From positions 1-43,193 of the forward strand of contig NZ_JAFRNB010000174.1 in NCBI RefSeq assembly GCF_017430385.1: DNA of 43,193 bases, in the 5' to 3' direction. The notes under the pieces were generated by a model. The model was not told the DNA's origin and searched no databases. It saw only the letters and a list, made by a program, of their open reading frames with translations. Numbering within the stretch: position 1 is the stretch's first letter; every line of letters begins with the position of its first letter. A program made the position numbers and the translations under genes. This DNA is from Treponema sp. GTDB lineage: Bacteria; Spirochaetota; Spirochaetia; Treponematales; Treponemataceae. Positions 31,973 through 41,416 of this stretch are shown one piece after another.

Positions 31973-33358
31973 ATGTCAAAAAATCATAAAGTTTTATCGT
32001 TCGGGATTTTTTTTAGTTCCCTTATTTTTGCTTCATTTTTAGCTTTTTTCGGCTGCTCTGACGGCGGTAGCGACAGCAGCAGTCCAGTAACAGTATCACA
32101 GCCAAAACAGGACGGCCAAGGCGGCAACGGAAAGGTTGAGGAAAAAGAAAAGCAGGGTGGCAATGACTCTTCACGGACGATTAAGCTTAGCGACGCACCT
32201 GTGGGATATGCTTCTGTAACGGCTCAGACAGGCACAGGAACGACAGTTACTACAAGAGCAGAATTACTTTCTGCCATTTCAAAAGGCGGACTGATTTATA
32301 TAAAAGGCATGATTGATATGAGCGAAGGAATGCTTCCAAGTGAGGCGGGCGGTTCGACAAGTGCTTTGGATGCGTTTGTAACCAGCAATGAAAGTACATT
32401 TAATTCGTATGCTGATTTTAAAACAAAATATGCTGCAAGCTGTTCTTCATCAACTAATGACAAATCATCTTCTTCTCCTCAGTCTTTGCTTGGTTCTAAA
32501 ATGTGGAACCTCAACAGAAAATACGGAGATAAAATCAGAATCAAATTAAACTCGAACACAACAATCATTGGTTTGAAAGATGCAGTAATCAAGGGCGGTT
32601 GTTTCAAAATCTCGAATGTTTCAAATGTTATTATCCGAAATATTACTGTTCAGGATTCTTATGATCCTTTCCCTCATCATGAAACAGGTGATGGCTTTAA
32701 TGCACAGTGGGATTGCATTGCCATTGAAGATGCTGAAACTCACGATATTTGGATTGACCATTGTACTTTTGAAGACACTATGAAATATTCAAAAGTCAAA
32801 ATATCTGACAACTCAGAAGAAAAATGGCAGAATTATGACGGTCTTTGTGACATCACAAAAGGTGCAAAAAATATTACTATCTCAAATTGTATTTTCAAAA
32901 ATCATGACAAGACTATGCTGATTGGTTCAAGCTCTAGTGATGTGAGCGGCGGAAACATTACGATTCACCACAACAGATTTTTGAACTGCGGTCAGCGTTT
33001 GCCATTGACGGCTTATCCGAACATGCACATTTACAACAACAGTTACGAGCGTGATTCAAACGCTTATTATTCACAGCAGGCTTCAATTGCTGCACGATAC
33101 GGAGCTTATACAATTATTGCCGAGAATAATTATTTTGGTGAAGGCGTAAAATACTGTATTTCAAAATCAACAAGTCCAAGCGGAAAATGCTATGAGAAGG
33201 GAAATGTGTTCACTTCGCGAAATGAGGGAACTAGCAGTCTCGCAACTCAGAGCGAAAAACCGTTTGAAATCAGCTACTCATGCACTTTGGACGATGCTTC
33301 AAAAATCAAGGAGATTGTCGCTGCCAACGCAGGTGCGGGCTGTACTTTAGCTGATTAA
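31973..33358 (+). CDS. Pectate lyase lipoprotein (PL1 family)
   Basis: This 461-residue secreted enzyme cleaves polygalacturonate by beta-elimination. The signal region ends in lipobox LAFFGC (Cys about 22), and a Ser/Gly/Gln/Lys-rich linker of about 50 residues follows. The parallel beta-helix shows IWIDHCTFED (about 260-269), YDGLCDITKGAKNITISNC, NHDKTMLIGSS, ITIHHNRFLNCGQRLP and MHIYNNSY, all typical of PL1. The usual PRVRFG segment reads PLTAYP, so this is a divergent subfamily. GGAGG lies 7 nt before ATG 31973; the longer frame upstream is not supported. TTTATA-17-TATACT is a possible promoter. It should act at the cell surface with the pectinesterase at 37.9-41.3 kb. Confidence 0.92.
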   Translation: MSKNHKVLSFGIFFSSLIFASFLAFFGCSDGGSDSSSPVTVSQPKQDGQGGNGKVEEKEKQGGNDSSRTIKLSDAPVGYASVTAQTGTGTTVTTRAELLSAISKGGLIYIKGMIDMSEGMLPSEAGGSTSALDAFVTSNESTFNSYADFKTKYAASCSSSTNDKSSSSPQSLLGSKMWNLNRKYGDKIRIKLNSNTTIIGLKDAVIKGGCFKISNVSNVIIRNITVQDSYDPFPHHETGDGFNAQWDCIAIEDAETHDIWIDHCTFEDTMKYSKVKISDNSEEKWQNYDGLCDITKGAKNITISNCIFKNHDKTMLIGSSSSDVSGGNITIHHNRFLNCGQRLPLTAYPNMHIYNNSYERDSNAYYSQQASIAARYGAYTIIAENNYFGEGVKYCISKSTSPSGKCYEKGNVFTSRNEGTSSLATQSEKPFEISYSCTLDDASKIKEIVAANAGAGCTLAD

Positions 33359-33364
33359 TCGGAT

Positions 33365-33500
33365 AATCCGGTGCGGCCTGACCGAAGGGGACTTTTGTTC
33401 TGAAGAAGTGATGTATGCGCCGTGCTGGAGCAATGCCAGAGGCAGTCGCGGAGCGACCGAGCGTGAGTGAGTTGCGGAAGGACGGGAGGCGGTTGGGTCG
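33365..33500 (+). repeat. GC-rich interspersed repeat upstream of aspS
   Basis: The gap contains palindrome CGGATAATCCG and then AGTGATGTAT...TGGAGCAAT, shared with 15452-15475. Hairpin GTCGC-GGA-GCGAC (about 33435-33447) and GAGTGAGTTGCGGAAGG follow and resemble the gdhA-tail elements (GTCGCGAAGCGA...GGCGAAGG). The aspS promoter begins just after this block. Confidence 0.45.
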
Positions 33501-33513
33501 CACTCTATTTTTC

Positions 33514-33542
33514 TTGCTCAAACTCTTACATATCACTAAAAT
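33514..33542 (+). promoter_or_regulatory. Start-proximal promoter of aspS
   Basis: TTGCTC (33514-33519), a 17-bp spacer and TAAAAT (33537-33542) end 7 nt before the ATG. No Shine-Dalgarno is present. Confidence 0.6.
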
Positions 33543-33549
33543 ATTCAGC

Positions 33550-35385
33550 ATGGAAAACTCAAAAAGAACAGTCACTTGCGGTGAATTGCGCAAGGGCGAT
33601 GTTGGTAAGAATGTTGTATTGAACGGATGGGTCAGCCGGTCACGAGATTTGGGCGGCCTTGTTTTTATTCAGCTCCGTGACCGCTACGGAATCACTCAGG
33701 TTATGGTCGGTGACGGTGCAAGCGACGAGCTCAAAAAAATTGCTTCGTCATTGAAGAGCGAATATTGTATCGCTGTCGCAGGCGTTGTTGCTGCCCGAAG
33801 CGAAAAAGATGTAAACCCTGACATGGCAACTGGTGAAGTCGAAGTTGAAGCAAAAGAAATCGAAATCTTCACAACTTCTCAGGAATTGCCTTTCTCAATC
33901 GAGGAAGTTCGCCAGAAGGACGGAACTGTTGTTCTCCCTAACGAAGACTTGCGATTGAAGTACCGCTACCTTGACCTTCGCCGTGAGCCGATGCAGAAAA
34001 ACATCATCCTGCGCTCACAGGTCACTTTTGCGACACGCGAATATCTCACAAGCAAAGGTTTCTTGGAGATTGAAACTCCAACTTTCATCAAGTCAACTCC
34101 AGAGGGAGCACGCGACTATCTCGTTCCTTCACGCGTTCACCCTGGAAAATTCTATTCTCTCCCGCAGTCACCACAGCTTTACAAGCAGCTTTTGATGGTT
34201 TCTGGATTCGACAAATATTTCCAGATTGCCCGCTGCTACCGTGATGAGGATGCTCGTGGCGACCGTCAGCCGGAATTCACGCAGATTGATATGGAGATGA
34301 GCTTCACAAACCGCGAGGAAGTTCTTACAACTACCGAAGGAATGATGCAGTACATCTTCAAAAAGACTTTGAACTATGATTTGCCAGCAAAATTTGACCG
34401 CATTTCATGGGATGACGCTTTTGATTTGTACGGAAGCGACAAGCCTGATTTGCGATTCGACCTCAAGATGCAGGACGCAGCTTTCATGGCTGACTTGAGC
34501 GACTTCAACGCATTCAAGGCCGGTGCTGCTGCCGCTTCTAAGGACATCGAGCGACACAAGCGAAGCGGACTCAAAGCCCTCGTTGTTAAGAACGTTGCTG
34601 ACAAATACAGCCGCAAGATGATTGAGGCTTTGGAATCAGTTGCAAAAATCAACCACGCAAAAGGCTTGGCTTGGATGAAAGTTGATGCAGAAGGCAAATT
34701 CGAAGGCGGAATCTCAAAATTCTTCGCCGGAAAAGAATCTGAAATCTGCTCTAAGCTCGGCGCAGAAAAGAACGACTTGCTCCTCTTCGTAAGCGATGAA
34801 AAATGGCAGGTTGCCTGTGTTGCAATGGGCGCAGTCCGAAAACAGCTGGGAAAGGACTTGAACCTTTACAATCCGGCCGATGAATTCCACTTCGCATGGA
34901 TTATCGACTTCCCTTACTTTGCATGGAATGAGGACGAAAATCACTGGGAGACTGAGCACCACATGTTCACTCTTCCGCAGAAAAAATACTGGGACACTCT
35001 GGAATCTGACCCGGGGGCTGTCAATGGCGACCTCTACGACCTCGTTTTGAACGGCTACGAGCTTGCTTCTGGTAGCATGCGTATCAACGATCCTGCTTTG
35101 CAGCAGCGAATCTTCAAAATCGTTGGTTACTCAGAAGAGCGCGCACAGAAAGCATTCGGCTTCCTCGTTCAGGCATTCAAATTCGGTGCCCCACCACACG
35201 GCGGAATCGCACCGGGACTTGACCGCCTCGTAATGCTCATGCGCCACGAGGAATCAATCCACGAAGTAATCGCATTCCCGAAGAACAATCTGGCAGCAAG
35301 CCCAATGGACGAGTGCCCGTCAGTTGTCGACCAGCAACAGTTGGATGACTTGCATTTGAAATGCATGGAAATCGAAAAGGACTAG
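33550..35385 (+). CDS. aspS: Aspartyl-tRNA synthetase
   Basis: This 611-residue class II synthetase charges tRNA-Asp. An N-terminal OB-fold anticodon domain opens with VVLNGWVSRSRDLGGLVFIQ. The catalytic core has motif 2 CYRDEDARGDRQPEFTQIDM (about 233-252) and motif 3 GIAPGLDRLVMLMR near the end. A bacterial-type GAD insertion lies between (about 290-410). Length is typical of bacterial AspRS. The frame is open 45 codons upstream, but that part crosses a repeat and is low-quality; ATG 33550 matches the family start. There is no Shine-Dalgarno. The last 4 bp overlap the tail of the AraC-type gene on the other strand, so neither has room for its own terminator. Confidence 0.97.
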   Translation: MENSKRTVTCGELRKGDVGKNVVLNGWVSRSRDLGGLVFIQLRDRYGITQVMVGDGASDELKKIASSLKSEYCIAVAGVVAARSEKDVNPDMATGEVEVEAKEIEIFTTSQELPFSIEEVRQKDGTVVLPNEDLRLKYRYLDLRREPMQKNIILRSQVTFATREYLTSKGFLEIETPTFIKSTPEGARDYLVPSRVHPGKFYSLPQSPQLYKQLLMVSGFDKYFQIARCYRDEDARGDRQPEFTQIDMEMSFTNREEVLTTTEGMMQYIFKKTLNYDLPAKFDRISWDDAFDLYGSDKPDLRFDLKMQDAAFMADLSDFNAFKAGAAAASKDIERHKRSGLKALVVKNVADKYSRKMIEALESVAKINHAKGLAWMKVDAEGKFEGGISKFFAGKESEICSKLGAEKNDLLLFVSDEKWQVACVAMGAVRKQLGKDLNLYNPADEFHFAWIIDFPYFAWNEDENHWETEHHMFTLPQKKYWDTLESDPGAVNGDLYDLVLNGYELASGSMRINDPALQQRIFKIVGYSEERAQKAFGFLVQAFKFGAPPHGGIAPGLDRLVMLMRHEESIHEVIAFPKNNLAASPMDECPSVVDQQQLDDLHLKCMEIEKD

Positions 35386-37580
35386 TTCCTTTGTTTTTTA
35401 CCCCAGGAGCGCGGGCTTTCACCAGTGTTTTTCTTGAATACATTTGAGAAATAATTGCTGTTAAGGAAGCCCAGCCGCTCCGCAATTTCTGAAAGCGTCA
35501 GTTTTCCTTCAATAATCAGGTTTTTTGCCAGTTCGATTTTCAATTTTTCGTGCAATGTCTGCACCGTGTAGCCTGTAACCGCCTTTGTCTGGCGAATCAG
35601 CTTTGTTTTGTTCATTCCCAAATCTTTTGAAATCTGGTCGAGATTCGTTTTTTCGCCGATATGCTCCAGAAGGTACGACTGAATCTTTTTGAGCGTGATT
35701 TTTCCTGAGTCAAGCATGACCGCGTTGCCGTCTGAAAGCGAGAGGATTCCTTCGATTGGCTTGGTGTTGAGCTGCATGGAATGTTCTTTTGTGCGCCCTT
35801 CCTTGAGGTAAATTTCGTAGAGCGAGTGGCATAAAAGCGAGCGGACTGAATCGTAGAGAGCCATGTTTTTTGACCGCATCTGCATGAAAGCGAATCCGAA
35901 ATATCGTTCATTATAATAGAGGATTTCAAGAACGACTGAAAAACGGCCTTTTTTCGGAAAAAATGATTTCGGAAAATTTGCGACTTCGTTCACACGGTAG
36001 GGCAGCGGAAGTTTTTCAAATTCGTTCTGCGCGGGAATTACAAGCTCGACATTGCTCGTTTCCAAATCCGTCGTCATGTTGTCGCTCAAAGAAAGGATGA
36101 TTCCGGGGATTCCCATTTCCGTAAGGTGTGTTTTAAGCACGCTTTTCATCTGCGGACCTGTGGTCGCCGAAGCAAAATGAATCGCCGCCTGAGTGATGTT
36201 GTTGAATGTGTACGGACTTTCGTTCTTTGCCCGGCTTTCATAGTCCGAAGTAGTGGAGCACATGACCCGAAGCTGGCTGACGATGTTTTCAATTCTGAAC
36301 CGCTGGTTGCAGTCGTGTCCTGCAAGAGCAAGAAGACATGAGCGGAAATTCGTGATTGTTTTCTGGCAGTTCGTTGCCTTAAAGTGCGAGCCTCGTTCGC
36401 CGCTGAAATAATTCCTGAACCAGGAAAGCGTTTTTGGCGGAGTGAATTTTTCGTACAAATCTTCAAAAACTGCGTTCACGAGTGCGATTTTCCGTTCGTG
36501 GCTTTCCTTTGCAAAAATCTGATTGATCTTTTCAAAAAGAAAATTCCTTCCTTCGTCTTCGCTCGCTTCTTCACTGAGTTCCGGATTTTCAGAAAATTCT
36601 TCTTCGGCTTCAAGGATTTCACTTTCAAAGCAGCCGCAACTTTCGCGTACAATCAGGCTTGTCGGAATCCTGATGAGTTCGGCCGGGCTTTTTGGATCCA
36701 TGATTTTGTTGATTAAAAGTTCGACCGCCATGTAGCCGCGCTTGAAATATTCAAGGTTGATTGTGGTGACAGGCGGAGAAGTCGTGATTCCCTTGTACTG
36801 ATTGTTGAAACCGGTGACGGCAATGTCTTCGGGCACGCTGATTCCCTTTCCCTGCAAGAACGTGATTAATACTGAGGCAACGATGTCGCTTGAAGTGACG
36901 ACAGCCTCAATCCGTTCCGATTTTTCCTTGTCCTTTATGCACTGATAGAAAAATTCTTCGGCGGTGTGGATTATTGTTGCTTCATCAAGATTTTCAGCCA
37001 TGAGAACCGGGGCATTTTCTGAGTCAAGCTTGAATTTCTGAAGGGCTTTTTTGAAGGAACTGATTCGCTCAAGGTGCGGGCCGGATGCTTTTGTGCCCAT
37101 GAATGCGATTCTTGTGAAGGAATGTTTTTTGTAAAGATGCTCGACGAGAAGATTCATTGAGCAGGAATTGTCGATTCTGACCGCCGTTACACCCGGAATT
37201 TCAAGGTAACCGATGTCAACCATGGGAAGCGGCATGAGGGACTTGAACTGCTGGACGATTTCTTCGTTTGAAATGTAAGGCGCCATCGAGGAAGCCCATG
37301 TAATCAGACCGTCGATAAGGGGAGCCTTCATGAACCGGAATTTTTTCTGATACTGGGAGATGAAATTTGCGTCATCGAAAATGGAATATTTGATTGCCTG
37401 GCTCATGTTGATGAAGTTGATGTCGTAGTCTTCGCAAGCCTTTACAATCCCGGCAATGTATTCCTGACCGATAAAGCTGCGAAAGTCGGCAAGACATGTA
37501 AAGCCGATTGTGAGTCTGTCGCTGTTTGAGCTTTTGCGGCTGGCCAAAAATTCCCTTCGCCGGGTGATTTCCTGATTCAT
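35382..37580 (-). CDS. AraC-type regulator with LacI-like ligand domain
   Basis: This 732-residue regulator has a periplasmic-binding-protein-like (LacI/Xyl type) sensor domain at about 18-310: LTIGFTCLADF, GLITWASSM, IAVTGFNNQYKGITTSP, LIRIPTSLIVRESC. A long middle region follows, then a C-terminal AraC double helix-turn-helix (about 640-730; TNLDQISKDLGMNKTKLIRQ, LTLSEIAERLGFLNSNYF). It probably senses a sugar and controls carbohydrate genes. It is divergent from the pectinesterase, its likely target. The start is put at ATG 37580 because TATAAT (37592-37587) lies 6 nt upstream; the ATG five codons earlier would overlap that box. No Shine-Dalgarno is present. Confidence 0.9.
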   Translation of the reverse strand: MNQEITRRREFLASRKSSNSDRLTIGFTCLADFRSFIGQEYIAGIVKACEDYDINFINMSQAIKYSIFDDANFISQYQKKFRFMKAPLIDGLITWASSMAPYISNEEIVQQFKSLMPLPMVDIGYLEIPGVTAVRIDNSCSMNLLVEHLYKKHSFTRIAFMGTKASGPHLERISSFKKALQKFKLDSENAPVLMAENLDEATIIHTAEEFFYQCIKDKEKSERIEAVVTSSDIVASVLITFLQGKGISVPEDIAVTGFNNQYKGITTSPPVTTINLEYFKRGYMAVELLINKIMDPKSPAELIRIPTSLIVRESCGCFESEILEAEEEFSENPELSEEASEDEGRNFLFEKINQIFAKESHERKIALVNAVFEDLYEKFTPPKTLSWFRNYFSGERGSHFKATNCQKTITNFRSCLLALAGHDCNQRFRIENIVSQLRVMCSTTSDYESRAKNESPYTFNNITQAAIHFASATTGPQMKSVLKTHLTEMGIPGIILSLSDNMTTDLETSNVELVIPAQNEFEKLPLPYRVNEVANFPKSFFPKKGRFSVVLEILYYNERYFGFAFMQMRSKNMALYDSVRSLLCHSLYEIYLKEGRTKEHSMQLNTKPIEGILSLSDGNAVMLDSGKITLKKIQSYLLEHIGEKTNLDQISKDLGMNKTKLIRQTKAVTGYTVQTLHEKLKIELAKNLIIEGKLTLSEIAERLGFLNSNYFSNVFKKNTGESPRSWGKKQRN

Positions 37581-37886
37581 ACAAATATTATACATGAGGA
37601 TGATTAAATTTTATAGATTAAAACGGCTAATTCTTAAAAAATAGCAATATCTTATATATTTTGTGTGAATAAATTGTATTTTAGTAGTCAAATTCAAATT
37701 CTTAAACACGCCTTATTTAAAATTTGTACAAACTTAACTCTAAAAAATTCATATTTTGCATATCAAAATTGACATCCAGCGAATAAATTAGACACTAACA
37801 AAATGTCGTAAAAATCCGACTTGAGCAGAAAATTGTATTTTTACGATATTTGAAAAAAACATACAAAAATAAAAATGGAGGATTGT
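37581..37886. promoter_or_regulatory. AT-rich divergent region between regulator and pectinesterase
   Basis: These 306 bp hold no gene. The regulator's TATAAT is at 37587-37592. On the pectinesterase side TTGAGC (37821-37826) with GATATT (37845-37850) at 18 bp is a weak promoter candidate. AATTGTATTTTA and AAATTGTATTTTTA (near 37672 and 37831) form an imperfect direct repeat about 160 bp apart, which an AraC-type activator could use. No strong palindrome was found. Confidence 0.4.
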
Positions 37887-40800
37887 ATGAAAAAAATCTT
37901 TAACAAGCTGGCAGTCTTGCTTGGTATGTTGGCTGGTTTAGGCTTTCTCTTCTCGGCATGTGCTGTAAGTGGAAGCGGTGTTTCAGATGATGAAGTGAAA
38001 GTTCCTTCAGCTGGGGACAGTGGATCAAAGGGAGAGCTTGGGCAGCTGACAGAGGCTCAGATTGTTGAAAAATTCCCAAATCAGTATATGTTCAGATATA
38101 ACGGTAAATCAGATGACCAGTTCTCTGATGCAGCTCCGTATTCAATCACAGACTTTGGAAAGGACGATACCAACGGCGTATTCCGATATTATCCTACTCC
38201 GGTAGATTTGACTTCTGACACAGGTGAATTCAGTGCTGTCGTTAACGGAAACAACATTTCCGGCAAACAGGGCATTGGTTTTGTTCAGATTCAGGACAAT
38301 AAGGTTATTGGATGGTGGCTTGTTACTACTGGAAATAAAATCCGCTACCTCAATCCGAAAAACACTGTTTCACCGTCAAAAACGACAGAGAACGGCTCTG
38401 GCTGGGACACCACAACTCTTACAGACGGCAAATTCGCAAAAGATACTAATTATACTGTCAAAATTGCGTTGAAAGGCTCAATCACTTCTACAAGCTCTGC
38501 AGACAACGGACAGCGAGGATTTGAAGTCGATGTATTTGATGCCGCAGGAACGAAAGTTGCAAACAAAGCAGTTCGATATCCTGTATGGATGACTCCGGAT
38601 TCAGATTCAAAAATCTACTTTGCAATCGGAACAATGGGCAACGATTCAGCTTATACAACATGGTCAAATGTAACTGTAAAAATCAATAACGGTGAGACTT
38701 ACACGATGAAAAAAATCGTTAACACACAGGATCAGTCTTCTATGACCGTTAAAGATGAAAGCGGAAATGCAGTAAAATCAGTTCTTGTTTCAGCAGGAAA
38801 AACAGTAACTTACAAATATTCTGCAAAAGACAAGGCCGGTTCAGATGTTGAGCCAAAAGTTACAGTTGCACCAGAAGGATTTGCAACAGTAACAGTTGAT
38901 AAAACTGCAAAAACAATCTCAATCGCAGCCGGAAGCAGCGAAGGAACAGGAAAAGTAACTGTAGTAAATGAAGCAGGCACAGGAAAACCAACTGTCGAGA
39001 TTGCAGTTGAAGTAGCTGTTTCAGGAACGGTAAAACTTGACGGTGTTGTTAAGACTGATGATCTTAAAACTGTATTTGACTCAATTGCTGCTGACAATAC
39101 GGATCATACAATCACACTCAGCAAAGGTTCTTATATTGTTCCAGTCGGAAAGACTCTTGAATACACAGGAACAGGAACCCTTACAATTGAAGGTGACACA
39201 ACAACCGAGTACGGTGCAGATGTAAAAATCATCGGTAATCCGAATAACAATACTGAAAGCACCCGAAACCTTCTCTATTTGAAAGGCAACGGTAATTTCG
39301 TACTCAAGAACATTACTGTAAAAAACACATATTCACTTTCAAGTGATTGTCAGGCAGAAGCTCTTGCTTCAAATGGTACTGGAACGATTGCGGCTTATAA
39401 CTGTTCATTCATTTCACATCAGGACACAATCCGAACAACTGGCAAAGCATGGTTCTATAAGTGCTATATCGCAGGTGATGTAGACTTCATTTGGATGGAA
39501 TCAAACGGAACTGTTGCATTGTATGAGAACTGCAAACTTCACATGCTCGGTGACAGAACAAAGGCTGCTTATGTTGCAGCACCTCGCGCAACAAAGGCAA
39601 GCTCAATAGGTCTTGGTGTTGTAGTTTTGAATTCAACAATTACAATTGATGAGGGTGTCGACGCATACTTGTTCCGAAATCCTTGGTTCTCAAGCGATGC
39701 TGCAAAACTTGCTGATGCAAAAGGCAAATATTACAATCAGGCGGCATTTGTCGGAACAACAGTTGCAGAAAACAGCCCTTCACAGCTTAATTCTGTCCTT
39801 GAAAAGAGCGAGGCATTCGGAGTTGGTGATGAAAGCAAAGTCGGCTGGAAAACAGATGGTGTTCTTACGGCAACAGGTGTAGGAACAATCTCTAATGCTG
39901 ACAAAACAGGAATCTATCATAACCGTGGCTATATCTTGAATAAAATTGTCAAGATTACAGATGCTGATGCAGGAACTGCTGAATATAAGAGCGACACAGC
40001 AATTTGGGATGTTGGCACATACGGCTGGGCAACAGGAACAGAAAATCCAGTTGCTGATGCATTTGACGAGACTAAAGCAACTGTTACATGGAACTTCGAG
40101 AGTATCGCAACAGCTGAAGTTAGTTCTCTTTCAAAAAATAGTTATGACGGAACAATTGCAGGCTACACAGGAAACAAAAAAGTAGCACTTGACCTTCGTT
40201 TTGAACCATCTGCATGGGGTAATACGAAGATGAAGGCATGGGATTCTACAAATAACCGCTCTGAACTTTACAACATGGTTCTTACAATTCCTGTAACTCC
40301 GGGTGCAACTCTTACAATTCCAAATGATAACGGTTCTTCTGGTTTCTTCTATAATAATGGAACTTCAACGACAAAACTTGCAAAAGCCGGAACTCTTTCT
40401 TGGAAAAACGAAGGAACTTCTGTAGTAAATGTTGTTGTATGGACAACAATTGATAAATCATATCTTTCAACAATTAAGCTTGAAGATTACGATTTGACAA
40501 AAACAATTGATACTACACCTGCAGCAAGCTTTATTGTACTTGTTACTGGTGCTGATTCGATTGCTGCAAATGCTGAAACAAGCATAAATGCTTATGTAAT
40601 CGGTTCTTACGGATTTGATTCTTCATCTGCTACAGCAACTTTGAGCGCAGAAGGGGCAAATGCGACAGTTGTAAATGAAAAACTTAAAGGCGACGGCTCA
40701 ACAACTGGAACTGCAACAATCACGGCAACATATAATGGGCTTACAGCAACTAAAGATGTAACTATTAATGCTGCGGTTACAACTCCAACTGCAACATGGG

Positions 40801-41303
40801 ATTTCAAGACTTCTGGCTATGGAAATTTGGTTTTGGGTGCTGGATCAACAACTTCTGCAACTATTCAATACAACTCTAGCACTGCAAAAAAGGGGTATGG
40901 TACAATTGCTGCAAATCTTGCTAATTTGACAACTCCTCAATTACTGTTTGTTGATGCTGAAGCTAGTGGACGAAAGTTTGTTGCAACTTCATCACAGGCA
41001 AATAAAGGAACTTGTTTCTATATACCTGCTAATGTTGGAGATTCAGTTACAATTGTTGTTTATCAAAAAGATAATTGGGGTGTTCTTCCAGCAAGTGCAA
41101 ACTTTACTGGTAATCAAGGAGAAATGACGGCAACATTTACAGTTGCAGCTTCAGATTTAACTAGTTATAGCGATATGGTGGCTACTTACACCGATACTGG
41201 TAGTGCTGCTATTATGCAAGATCAGTCATATTTGAAAATGCAAATTAGTACTAGTGCATCGAAAGATTACTTGTATAAAGTTGTTGTCACAAAAGGTAAC
41301 TAA
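37887..41303 (+). CDS. Multidomain pectin methylesterase lipoprotein (CE8)
   Basis: This 1138-residue secreted protein has a signal region ending in lipobox FLFSAC (Cys about 25). An N-terminal beta-rich domain (about 60-270) and a BIG/Ig-like segment (about 275-360) follow. The CE8 pectinesterase beta-helix (about 365-680) removes methyl groups from pectin. Active-site parts are QAEAL (489), SHQDT (Asp513), GDVDFIW (Asp533) and FRNPW (Arg597, Trp600; usually GRPW). After it, two beta modules begin with TW(N/D)F at about 734 and 970 and may bind carbohydrate. GGAGG lies before ATG 37887; the ATG four codons earlier overlaps that site. It is divergent from the AraC-type regulator and complements the pectate lyase. 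Confidence 0.93.
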   Translation: MKKIFNKLAVLLGMLAGLGFLFSACAVSGSGVSDDEVKVPSAGDSGSKGELGQLTEAQIVEKFPNQYMFRYNGKSDDQFSDAAPYSITDFGKDDTNGVFRYYPTPVDLTSDTGEFSAVVNGNNISGKQGIGFVQIQDNKVIGWWLVTTGNKIRYLNPKNTVSPSKTTENGSGWDTTTLTDGKFAKDTNYTVKIALKGSITSTSSADNGQRGFEVDVFDAAGTKVANKAVRYPVWMTPDSDSKIYFAIGTMGNDSAYTTWSNVTVKINNGETYTMKKIVNTQDQSSMTVKDESGNAVKSVLVSAGKTVTYKYSAKDKAGSDVEPKVTVAPEGFATVTVDKTAKTISIAAGSSEGTGKVTVVNEAGTGKPTVEIAVEVAVSGTVKLDGVVKTDDLKTVFDSIAADNTDHTITLSKGSYIVPVGKTLEYTGTGTLTIEGDTTTEYGADVKIIGNPNNNTESTRNLLYLKGNGNFVLKNITVKNTYSLSSDCQAEALASNGTGTIAAYNCSFISHQDTIRTTGKAWFYKCYIAGDVDFIWMESNGTVALYENCKLHMLGDRTKAAYVAAPRATKASSIGLGVVVLNSTITIDEGVDAYLFRNPWFSSDAAKLADAKGKYYNQAAFVGTTVAENSPSQLNSVLEKSEAFGVGDESKVGWKTDGVLTATGVGTISNADKTGIYHNRGYILNKIVKITDADAGTAEYKSDTAIWDVGTYGWATGTENPVADAFDETKATVTWNFESIATAEVSSLSKNSYDGTIAGYTGNKKVALDLRFEPSAWGNTKMKAWDSTNNRSELYNMVLTIPVTPGATLTIPNDNGSSGFFYNNGTSTTKLAKAGTLSWKNEGTSVVNVVVWTTIDKSYLSTIKLEDYDLTKTIDTTPAASFIVLVTGADSIAANAETSINAYVIGSYGFDSSSATATLSAEGANATVVNEKLKGDGSTTGTATITATYNGLTATKDVTINAAVTTPTATWDFKTSGYGNLVLGAGSTTSATIQYNSSTAKKGYGTIAANLANLTTPQLLFVDAEASGRKFVATSSQANKGTCFYIPANVGDSVTIVVYQKDNWGVLPASANFTGNQGEMTATFTVAASDLTSYSDMVATYTDTGSAAIMQDQSYLKMQISTSASKDYLYKVVVTKGN

Positions 41304-41314
41304 CCTGTATTCCC

Positions 41315-41340
41315 CCACCGTGCCGCTCTTGGTACGGTGG
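41315..41340 (+). terminator. Strong hairpin after the pectinesterase gene
   Basis: CCACCGTGCC and GGTACGGTGG form a 10-bp stem (one G-U pair) with loop GCTCTT, 11 bp after the stop codon. No T-run follows, so it may stabilise the 3' end and not terminate transcription by itself. Confidence 0.55.
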
Positions 41341-41416
41341 AAAGTGGACCTTCATCAATTTGCTTTGGTGATACCGTTGTCAATGTCGTAAAAAGCCTAA
41401 TCAGTATTTTCTAACT

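Noticed and set aside
33415..33549. 45-codon upstream extension of aspS
   Set aside because: The extension crosses a GC-rich repeat and the probable promoter and does not resemble AspRS; ATG 33550 matches the family start.
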